Both the position numbers and the translations under genes were made by a program. Shown piece after piece: positions 1 to 5,821 of a stretch of DNA of 12,052 bases. Source of the DNA: Acidilobaceae archaeon UBA158. GTDB taxonomy: Archaea > Thermoproteota > Thermoprotei_A > Sulfolobales > Acidilobaceae. The stretch spans positions 216 to 12,267 of the forward strand of contig DAXV01000004.1 of the NCBI GenBank assembly GCA_002506595.1, given 5' to 3'. Within the stretch, counting starts at the first letter, position 1, and the number at the start of each line of letters is the position of its first letter. The notes under the pieces are model-generated. The model was given only the letters and a program-made list of their open reading frames with translations. It was not told where the DNA came from and ran no database searches.

Positions 1-49
1 TATTTGATTTTAACATAAATACTTTAAAAATGATTGATTTTTATGATAT

Positions 50-63
50 AAAAACTTAAAAAA
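50..63 (-). terminator. Oligo-T tract after the UbiD gene
   Basis: On the minus strand the bases after the UbiD stop codon include a run of six T (58-63) and a run of five T (50-54). Archaeal RNA polymerase commonly terminates at oligo-T without a hairpin, so this is a plausible terminator. The surrounding DNA is AT-rich, so such runs also occur by chance. Confidence 0.35.
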
Positions 64-68
64 TTATA

Positions 69-1562
69 TTATAAATTAATTTTAAAATTCGATTTAAAAT
101 TCATGATTTCGTTAATAACATTTTCTATTGATTTCAAAACATTAGGATCTTCCTCAACAATTTCTGGCCATATTTTTCCATTATTCTCTTCTGGAAGCTT
201 TTTAGTAGCATCTATCCCAAGTTTGCTTCCAAAAGAAGGATATTCATTAGAAGGATCCAAAGCATCGCTATGAGAATTTGGTATTATTAAAACATCTTTT
301 TCTGGATTTACATTAGATGATACAGCCCAAATAACTTTACCAATATCATTAGGATCAATATCTGAATCAACAACAATTATAATTTTTGTTAATGATGATT
401 GCCCTAAGCCCCATAATGCGTTCATAACTTTTTTAGCATGTCCTGGGTACATTTTCTTTATTGAAACTATAAGCATTCCTTGAAAAACTCCCTCTGGAGG
501 ATAGTTTATTTCCACAACTTCTGGAAGAAGGAAATTAATAATAGGTTTAAACATTCTTTCTATTGCCTTCCCTAAAATCGCGTCTTCTAAAGGAGGTATA
601 CCTGTAACACTTCCATAATATATTGGATTATCTCTAAAATATACCTTGTCAACTTCAAATACAGGATACTTTTCAACAGGTTTATCATAATATCCCCAAT
701 GATCTCCAAAAGGACCCTCTTCTACTAATTCTTTTGTTTTAACATAACCCTCTAAAACTACTTCTGCATTTGATGGAACCAAAATTCCATTATCTAGCTC
801 ATATAGTTCTATGCCCTTATTTCTTATAATACCTGCAAATAATGCTTTATCTAAAGGATATGGAACTGGGGAAACAGAAGTTAACATAGTTCCTGGATCA
901 CTTCCTATTATAATAGCAACAGGGATTTTATCTTCCCCCTTTTCTAATGCCTTTTTATGCATCATAGAGCCTCTTTTATGTATTTGCCAGTGAATAACTC
1001 CTTTTTTTCCATCCAAAACCATAAATCTATAAACTCCCATATTTATTACATTTTTTTCTTTATCCATTGTAATTACCATTGGAAATGTACCATATTTTCC
1101 TCCATCCTTTGGCCATGTTTTAAAAAACGGAATCTTATCTAATGGATTGTTATCTTTTTCAATAACGTTTTCTGTAAAGTTTGCCTTTGATGTTTTCTTT
1201 GGTATATAAGAAGATATTTTTGATATTTCTCGTATAGACTTAACCTTATCAAAGAATTCTAAAGGTAATGGTGCATTTAAAGGTTCAACTAATCTTTCTC
1301 CTATTTCTTCCATTTTTTGAACCGATAATGCATTAGCTAAAGTTTTTAGATTAGGGAAAAGATTTCCTGCTATTTTCCAATTTTCAAAACCTTTAACGTT
1401 TTCAAACAGTAAAGATGGCCCTTTTGAATACATAACTTTTCTTAAAATTGCAGGAATTTCTAATATAGGGGATACAGGTTGTTTTATTCTAACAAGGATT
1501 CCATTATCTTCCAGCCATTCCAAATACCCTCTTAAATCTTTCAATGGATCCATAATTAGCAT
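69..1562 (-). CDS. ubiD: UbiD-family prenylated-FMN-dependent decarboxylase; candidate anhydromevalonate phosphate decarboxylase
   Basis: A full-length, 497-residue UbiD-family protein that acts in the cytosol and needs prenylated FMN made by a UbiX partner, which is not in this window. Visible family motifs are NMGVYRF (N174 and R179, with the same five-residue spacing as the metal-binding Asn and catalytic Arg of fungal Fdc1), H195 in IHKRG, VPSNAEVVLEG (263-272), and EGPFGDHWGYY (282-292). In the last motif, E282 and D287 fit the Glu and Glu/Asp of the E-R-E/D catalytic set. LDPS (435-438) is also typical. In archaea outside Sulfolobales with the modified mevalonate pathway first shown in Aeropyrum, a UbiD homologue decarboxylates trans-anhydromevalonate 5-phosphate to isopentenyl phosphate. 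That role is the likeliest inference here. A menaquinone or aromatic-acid decarboxylase is the alternative. The ATG at 1562 lies about 27 bases after a TATA box and has no ribosome site, which suggests a leaderless mRNA. A second ATG lies three codons downstream. Confidence 0.9.
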   Translation of the reverse strand: MLIMDPLKDLRGYLEWLEDNGILVRIKQPVSPILEIPAILRKVMYSKGPSLLFENVKGFENWKIAGNLFPNLKTLANALSVQKMEEIGERLVEPLNAPLPLEFFDKVKSIREISKISSYIPKKTSKANFTENVIEKDNNPLDKIPFFKTWPKDGGKYGTFPMVITMDKEKNVINMGVYRFMVLDGKKGVIHWQIHKRGSMMHKKALEKGEDKIPVAIIIGSDPGTMLTSVSPVPYPLDKALFAGIIRNKGIELYELDNGILVPSNAEVVLEGYVKTKELVEEGPFGDHWGYYDKPVEKYPVFEVDKVYFRDNPIYYGSVTGIPPLEDAILGKAIERMFKPIINFLLPEVVEINYPPEGVFQGMLIVSIKKMYPGHAKKVMNALWGLGQSSLTKIIIVVDSDIDPNDIGKVIWAVSSNVNPEKDVLIIPNSHSDALDPSNEYPSFGSKLGIDATKKLPEENNGKIWPEIVEEDPNVLKSIENVINEIMNFKSNFKINL

Positions 1563-1585
1563 CCATCTATTATAAATAAAAAAAG

Positions 1586-1594
1586 ATATATAAA
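1586..1594 (-). promoter_or_regulatory. TATA box for a leaderless UbiD transcript
   Basis: The minus strand reads TTTATATAT here, centred about 28 bases before the ATG at 1562. That is the usual archaeal TATA-to-start-of-transcription distance, so the mRNA would begin at or next to the start codon. It suggests UbiD is transcribed on its own as well as, or instead of, by read-through from the gene upstream, whose stop lies only 57 bases away. Confidence 0.6.
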
Positions 1595-1619
1595 TACATA
1601 TTTTAAGTTTTAATAAAAA

Positions 1620-2840
1620 TTATTTTGAAATCCTGCTTTCTAAGATCTTATAACCAAATGAATAAGTATATTCGCTTTCATTTGGTGATACTATAGTTAT
1701 TGTTGTTCCATTGGTCGCTAAGTATTTAATCATAGTAACATTTCCTACAGAATAATAGGCTTGCATTGCTATCAAATAATGGTTTAACTTTGCATTTGAA
1801 ATATTTGATAATATGCTATAATTAACTGTTTTATATAGATTTGCATATGAGAAATGCTCTATTATGTAAATTGTTACATTTGCGGCCTCATCTGCTGCTA
1901 ATACACCTAAATACGTATTAGGGAACCATGGAGAGTCAGATATTCCTCTAACAATAACCCAAGGTATACCTAATTCAGCATTTACATAAGCAAATCCCAT
2001 TCCTTCATTTTCCCCAGCATCGCTTTGGTATAAAGCATTTTGATCTTCTTGCCAAACTAATGGTTCCGTCCACTGATTTGCAGATCCTATAACTCCTACA
2101 ATAACTTCAGATTTTACTAAACCAGGTAAAGAAGTGTTGCTAGATATATTGGCAGCTGGTAAATAACCTAAAGGAGCATTTTCTGCAATTTGAACTAATC
2201 CTAATGAAGCAGGCAAAGCAACTAAATATACATAATTTTTATCTATTGTACCTGGACCATATCCATAATAGGAGGCATTTTGCAGAGTAGCACCTGTTTC
2301 CCCATAACCACCAATTACTGCATTGTCAATTAAACTTTTATTTGTAACTACCATTTCAACGCCAGTATAATCGCTTTGGAATCCTCTATTATGATAATGA
2401 ATTGAAGATTTATCAACAACATAAGCCCCTATAACAACATCCCCGGGCAAAATATATGGATTCCTTGAGCCTGCGGTTCCACTCAAAATATTAGCAATTA
2501 TATGGAAATGCGTATCCATAATATAAGTTGCCAATTCAGCGGCATATTCTTTTTCACCACTTCTAACATTAACTACCCATTGATTACCTATTTTTCCAAC
2601 ATAAAATGTATAACCGCTTATGTTTATTTCGGTCACATTTTTCATTTGAGCTAAAATTGGTGCTTGTTCCATTGCCATAGGAGTTACTATCCCTATCATT
2701 GGTGTGGTAAATAAAAAGGAATTATTCGATTTATTTGTTTGGGGGCTATTCTTAATATTATATTCATAAGCAAATAATCCAAAACCTATCAATGCTAAAA
2801 CCAAAAAGGCAATTGCAGATAACTTAACTAGATTAACCAT
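1620..2840 (-). CDS. Membrane-anchored or secreted MTA/SAH nucleosidase-like protein (PNP/UDP phosphorylase superfamily)
   Basis: A 406-residue protein counted from the ATG at 2840. Residues about 4-25 form one hydrophobic segment after a short basic end. There is no lipobox Cys, so it is either an uncleaved anchor or a signal peptide, with the rest outside the membrane. From about residue 48 the body resembles 5'-methylthioadenosine/S-adenosylhomocysteine nucleosidases. IGIVTPMAME aligns without gaps to the family N-terminus and puts E58 on the catalytic Glu12 of the E. coli enzyme. GTAGSRN and LPGDVVIG (about 121-137) follow. ENEGMGFAYV holds E279 (ribose-binding Glu) and GISDSP holds D302 (catalytic Asp). 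The exported part carries about fourteen N-X-S/T sequons and no cysteine, consistent with archaeal surface N-glycosylation. Expected chemistry is cleavage of the N-glycosidic bond of a purine nucleoside, with unknown substrate. The last 75 residues or so match no motif I recognise. A purine-nucleoside-binding or permease-type member of the fold is the alternative. Confidence 0.78.
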   Translation of the reverse strand: MVNLVKLSAIAFLVLALIGFGLFAYEYNIKNSPQTNKSNNSFLFTTPMIGIVTPMAMEQAPILAQMKNVTEINISGYTFYVGKIGNQWVVNVRSGEKEYAAELATYIMDTHFHIIANILSGTAGSRNPYILPGDVVIGAYVVDKSSIHYHNRGFQSDYTGVEMVVTNKSLIDNAVIGGYGETGATLQNASYYGYGPGTIDKNYVYLVALPASLGLVQIAENAPLGYLPAANISSNTSLPGLVKSEVIVGVIGSANQWTEPLVWQEDQNALYQSDAGENEGMGFAYVNAELGIPWVIVRGISDSPWFPNTYLGVLAADEAANVTIYIIEHFSYANLYKTVNYSILSNISNAKLNHYLIAMQAYYSVGNVTMIKYLATNGTTITIVSPNESEYTYSFGYKILESRISK

Positions 2841-2845
2841 GTAGA

Positions 2846-2850
2846 TCACA
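2846..2850 (-). promoter_or_regulatory. Ribosome site fixing the nucleosidase-like start at 2840
   Basis: The minus strand reads TGTGA followed by five bases and then the ATG at 2840. This motif and spacing recur at other genes in the window. The GTG at 2849 is part of this site and is a poor start candidate, although it is in frame. Confidence 0.6.
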
Positions 2851-2869
2851 ATTGAAATTTAGGATATAC

Positions 2870-2884
2870 TTTTTTTAAACCTTT
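2870..2884 (-). promoter_or_regulatory. BRE/TATA promoter of the nucleosidase-like gene
   Basis: The minus strand reads GAAAGG followed by TTTAAAAAAA, a purine-rich BRE-like stretch plus TATA-like element. Its centre is about 36 bases before the ATG at 2840, which predicts transcription from about 2850 and a leader just long enough to hold the ribosome site. Confidence 0.5.
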
Positions 2885-2902
2885 CTAAAGTCTATTTTAG
2901 TT

Positions 2903-2922
2903 TTTTACTTTATCAAGTAAAA
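2903..2922. repeat. Perfect 8-bp inverted repeat in a divergent intergenic region, possible operator
   Basis: TTTTACTT and AAGTAAAA are separated by TATC. The element sits just upstream of the minus-strand promoter and about 55 bases from the plus-strand promoter. That suits an operator for a dimeric regulator of one or both genes. A hairpin role is less likely, since no gene end is near. Confidence 0.45.
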
Positions 2923-2940
2923 TTTTTTATATTTAATTCT

Positions 2941-2965
2941 CATAAATAAATTTAACATAAATAAA
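2941..2965 (+). repeat. 10-bp direct repeat upstream of the proline iminopeptidase promoter
   Basis: CATAAATAAA occurs at 2941-2950 and again at 2956-2965, a 15-base period, directly upstream of the plus-strand promoter. It could be a pair of regulator sites. In DNA this AT-rich, chance is a serious alternative. Confidence 0.3.
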
Positions 2966-2976
2966 TAAAATGATAA

Positions 2977-2988
2977 GAACTTAAATAT
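2977..2988 (+). promoter_or_regulatory. BRE/TATA promoter of the proline iminopeptidase gene
   Basis: GAAC followed by TTAAATAT has the form of a BRE plus TATA box. It predicts a transcription start at about 3008-3010, immediately before the ribosome site at 3011. A second TATA-like stretch at 2995-3002 would instead give a leaderless start and is less consistent with that ribosome site. Confidence 0.5.
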
Positions 2989-3010
2989 TTTAAATTTATA
3001 TAGGTATTAC

Positions 3011-3015
3011 GGTGA
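3011..3015 (+). promoter_or_regulatory. Ribosome site supporting a TTG start at 3020
   Basis: GGTGA followed by four bases and then TTG. The complement of the 16S rRNA 3' end reads AGGAGGTGAT, so this is a good match. It decides in favour of the TTG at 3020, since the frame has no ATG near the N-terminus. Confidence 0.65.
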
Positions 3016-3019
3016 AAGT

Positions 3020-3895
3020 TTGAATTATAAAGATGGCTTTATAAAAGTATATGATGTAGATTTATATTATAAAATATTTGGAAATGGAAAAGAAAAGATA
3101 TTGATTTTACATGGAGGTCCTGGAGCATCTCATGATTATCTATTACCATTGTCAAATTTAGCAAATGAAAAGTATAGCGTGATATTTTATGATCAATGCG
3201 GTTGTGGAAGATCTGGGGAACCAAATCAATTAGACAACTGTACAACATTAGAATATTATGTTGAAGAAGTAGAAGAAGTTAGGAAAATTTTAGCAAATGA
3301 TAAAGTGATTTTGCTTGGACAATCATGGGGAGGGCTTTTAGCATTAGCATATGCTATTAAATACCAAGATAATTTAAAGGGTTTAATAGTTTCAAGTGGT
3401 TTATCTAGCGTTCCTTTAACTGTTAAGGAAATGAGAAGGCTAATAAATGAATTACCAGAAGATATAAGAAAAACAATATTTGAATGCGAAAAGAATAATG
3501 ATTTTTCAAGCAAAGAATGTGAATATGCAGTAAATGAATTTTATAAAAGGCATCTGTTTAGATTAAAAGAATATCCAGATTTTGTTCTAAAAAGTTTTGA
3601 TTATATTTCAGCTAGAAAAATTTACAAAATAATGAATGGACCAACCGAGTTTGAGATAACGGGAAAGATTAAAGACATAGACGTAACTAATGATTTAAAG
3701 AAAATAAATATACCTACATTAATTTTAGTAGGTGAATATGATGAAGTTACTCCAAAAGTTGCACAAGTAATTCATGAAAATATTAAAGATTCAAAATTTT
3801 ATGTGATACCAAATTCATCTCATTTAAATTTTCTTGAGAATCCTGAGTATTATTTCAAAGTTGTTAAAGAATTCTTAAAATCGATTACAAAATAA
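3020..3895 (+). CDS. pip: Proline iminopeptidase, tricorn-interacting factor F1 type (alpha/beta hydrolase, family S33)
   Basis: A 291-residue cytosolic serine aminopeptidase that removes N-terminal proline and other residues from short peptides, such as those released by the proteasome or tricorn protease. The oxyanion motif HGGPG is at 31-35 and the nucleophile elbow GQSWGG holds S102. D241 (VGEYDE) and H268 (NSSHLN) complete the triad. The triad spacings (139 and 27 residues) equal those I recall for Thermoplasma acidophilum F1 (S105, D244, H271). E210 and E242 fall where F1 has the two glutamates that bind the substrate amino group. Residues about 130-225 form the helical cap. It starts at TTG with a GGTGA site. 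The pyroglutamyl peptidase follows on the same strand, with 40 bases between stop and start, so co-transcription is likely. A generic hydrolase is possible but less likely given the motif match. Confidence 0.9.
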   Translation: MNYKDGFIKVYDVDLYYKIFGNGKEKILILHGGPGASHDYLLPLSNLANEKYSVIFYDQCGCGRSGEPNQLDNCTTLEYYVEEVEEVRKILANDKVILLGQSWGGLLALAYAIKYQDNLKGLIVSSGLSSVPLTVKEMRRLINELPEDIRKTIFECEKNNDFSSKECEYAVNEFYKRHLFRLKEYPDFVLKSFDYISARKIYKIMNGPTEFEITGKIKDIDVTNDLKKINIPTLILVGEYDEVTPKVAQVIHENIKDSKFYVIPNSSHLNFLENPEYYFKVVKEFLKSITK

Positions 3896-3935
3896 AAGTA
3901 TGCTTGTTTTTATTAATATAATGTGGTGGAAACTA

Positions 3936-4529
3936 ATGACAAAAAAAGTTCTTTTAACAGGGTTCTCTCCTTTTTTGGAATTCGATTATAATCCTAGCGG
4001 AGAAATAGCAGAAAAACTAAACGGTTATCAAACAAAAGAATTTAAAATATATGGAATAAAACTTCCAGTTATTCATAAAGAGGCTATAAAAATTCTTGAG
4101 GAAAACTTCAAAATAATTGATCCAGATTTAATTTTAGGATTAGGATTAGCTCCAGGAAGCACTGGAATTAGGATAGAAAGGATTGCTATAAATTCTTACT
4201 ATTTTAATGATAATGGAAAGGAAGAAGACGAAATTATAGAACAGGGACCAGAGGCATTATTTACTAATTTGCCCTATGAAGAGATTAGGAAGAGCCTATT
4301 AGCAAGAGGTATTCCGGCTTATTATTCATTTCACGCAGGAACATATCTATGCAATGAGGTATTTTACAAAATAATGTTATTATCAAATAAAAAAGGGATA
4401 AGAGGAGGTTTCATTCACATACCTTTAACACATAGGCAAGTTATAAGTATGAATAAATTTAATTATCCATCAATGGATGAAAACTTAATAGAAGAGGCAG
4501 TAAAAATTATAATAGAGAAAAGCTTATAA
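3936..4529 (+). CDS. pcp: Pyrrolidone-carboxylate (pyroglutamyl) peptidase I, family C15
   Basis: A 197-residue cytosolic cysteine peptidase that removes N-terminal pyroglutamate from peptides. The N-terminus has KVLLTGFSPF (4-13), followed by NPSG. The catalytic residues are visible as E81 in IRIERIA, C139 in GTYLCN and H161 in FIHIP. GLGLAPG (68-74) is a further family motif. Length is normal for archaeal members, about 200 residues. I chose the ATG at 3936 because MTKKVLLTG is where the family begins and because GGTGG lies six bases upstream. In-frame start codons further upstream (from 3900) would add residues absent from homologues. It sits directly after proline iminopeptidase, so the two probably form a unit that clears peptides blocked by proline or cyclised glutamine. 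Confidence 0.93.
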   Translation: MTKKVLLTGFSPFLEFDYNPSGEIAEKLNGYQTKEFKIYGIKLPVIHKEAIKILEENFKIIDPDLILGLGLAPGSTGIRIERIAINSYYFNDNGKEEDEIIEQGPEALFTNLPYEEIRKSLLARGIPAYYSFHAGTYLCNEVFYKIMLLSNKKGIRGGFIHIPLTHRQVISMNKFNYPSMDENLIEEAVKIIIEKSL

Positions 4530-4551
4530 ATATTTTTCGAAATTTTCAATT

Positions 4552-4566
4552 TATTAAATATATATA
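4552..4566 (+). promoter_or_regulatory. Likely promoter of the nurA-herA unit
   Basis: A TATA-rich stretch (TTAAATATATATAAG) lies about 45 bases before the TTG at 4607. It predicts a start near 4585 and a leader that includes the ribosome site. A second TATA-like element at 4580-4590 would give a leaderless transcript and cannot be excluded. Confidence 0.45.
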
Positions 4567-4596
4567 AGGTAATACGCATAATATTATAAAGTGATG

Positions 4597-4601
4597 GGCG
4601 A
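4597..4601 (+). promoter_or_regulatory. Variant ribosome site for the nurA TTG start
   Basis: GGCGA followed by exactly five bases and then TTG at 4607. It differs by one base from the GGTGA form but keeps the spacing seen elsewhere in the window. The alternative start is ATG at 4619, four codons downstream. Confidence 0.45.
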
Positions 4602-4606
4602 TTAAA

Positions 4607-5821
4607 TTGAGTATAGATATGCCAACAAAAATCATAAACAGCCTTGGAAATGATATAATAAGTTCTTACAAAACCTTTTATAATCAAAAGAAGTTTCTCT
4701 TAACTTTAAAAGATATTATAGATGAAGATGAAAACGAAAATGAGACTAAAGCAGAGCTTTATGAGTATTCTTCTCGTTTTTTTAATAGCAGAAAAATAGT
4801 TAATGAAAAGAATTTGTTTGTAATCGGATTAGATTCAAGCAGTAGGGCCATAATAACTCCAATTGCAGATATATTTATTTCAGCAGTATCTATTTCCGGT
4901 CAAGGTCCTGTTGAATTAAGCGATTGGCCTTATTTATATAAAGATATAGCATATATACCAATAAATCCAGAACCTTTCATATATATTGCCTCTGATGATT
5001 TAAACATCTCTAACTATTCGAAAGATTATATAAAACAATTTGAGTCATTAGATAACGAAGATGACCTCTCTAAAATCATGGATTATTCAAGGCTTAGTTT
5101 GGAATCATGGGGAATAAGGGAACCTTCACTTGCATTTGGAAATTATTTTAAAAATAAAGGTAAAAAATTCGTCTTATTACTTGATGGACCAATTTTTTTA
5201 TTAGATAATAAAAACGATTATATTAAGTCGAACTTAATGAAAAATAGGAAAAAAGAAATAGAAAACTTAGAAAATCAAGAGATACCTGTTATTGGGGTAG
5301 TAAAGAGGATAGAGAGAAGTAAAATATTATCAAATGTTCAAGAATTTTCAAATATTTTAAGTCAATGCATAGGTAATTATGAAACATTAAATGATTCATT
5401 AATAATACAAAAGATGCTTTATTCTAATTGTTATAGTAACTATTACGGAAAAATATTAACGACTCCTAAAATTAGGGTAAAATCAAATGGATTAGATAAA
5501 ATTGTTGAATATGTATTGATACCACCAAGCAAATATCAAAGCATAAACAAAGGAAGAATCTTTAGACTTGAGTATACGGAAAAAACTTTACATATATTAG
5601 AAAACAATTATTCTCTAGAACCAGTCCAAATAATAATAAACGATTCTATTTTAAAGCAAAGCAATGAGCCTATAACTATCGCTTATAGCGATAAAAGAGG
5701 GAAAATGATAACCCAAATTTTAAAAGATCTCTTTATAAATACTATCGTAGGAAGAGGAGCGCCTATATCTTATGATACACTTAGAGAGGCTGAAGCTACA
5801 TGGATAAAAAGGAAAGCGTAG
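4607..5821 (+). CDS. nurA: NurA-domain nuclease, partner of the HerA-like ATPase
   Basis: A 404-residue NurA-family protein. NurA is a 5'-3' exonuclease and single-strand endonuclease that works with the HerA hexamer in DNA end resection. Family signs are GLDSSS (D76, first metal-binding Asp), an E166/E172 region ahead of LLDGP (D193, second Asp), VIGVVKR with K233, and a C-terminal stretch of the type that usually ends the fold. Where canonical NurA has a conserved His in a Leu-x-x-Ala-His context, I read LREAE (392-396), so that His appears to be Glu. An acidic insert (38-48) lies before the core. The protein is longer than the roughly 340-residue Sulfolobus enzyme. It overlaps herA by 22 bases, which implies coupled translation and a shared complex. 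mre11 and rad50, its usual neighbours, are not in this window. Confidence 0.82.
   Translation: MSIDMPTKIINSLGNDIISSYKTFYNQKKFLLTLKDIIDEDENENETKAELYEYSSRFFNSRKIVNEKNLFVIGLDSSSRAIITPIADIFISAVSISGQGPVELSDWPYLYKDIAYIPINPEPFIYIASDDLNISNYSKDYIKQFESLDNEDDLSKIMDYSRLSLESWGIREPSLAFGNYFKNKGKKFVLLLDGPIFLLDNKNDYIKSNLMKNRKKEIENLENQEIPVIGVVKRIERSKILSNVQEFSNILSQCIGNYETLNDSLIIQKMLYSNCYSNYYGKILTTPKIRVKSNGLDKIVEYVLIPPSKYQSINKGRIFRLEYTEKTLHILENNYSLEPVQIIINDSILKQSNEPITIAYSDKRGKMITQILKDLFINTIVGRGAPISYDTLREAEATWIKRKA

Noticed and set aside
1..68. A possible small gene or RNA at the left edge
   Set aside because: The 68 bases are AT-rich with no start, stem or promoter that I can support beyond a T-rich terminator for UbiD.
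811..1142. Two short plus-strand open frames opposite UbiD
   Set aside because: They mirror the UbiD codons, and their composition has no gene-like character.
3039..3513. Minus-strand open frames opposite proline iminopeptidase
   Set aside because: They overlap a gene with a complete catalytic triad and have no support of their own.
4463..4687. A 74-codon minus-strand open frame over the pcp-nurA junction
   Set aside because: It crosses both real genes and the nurA promoter and resembles no known protein.
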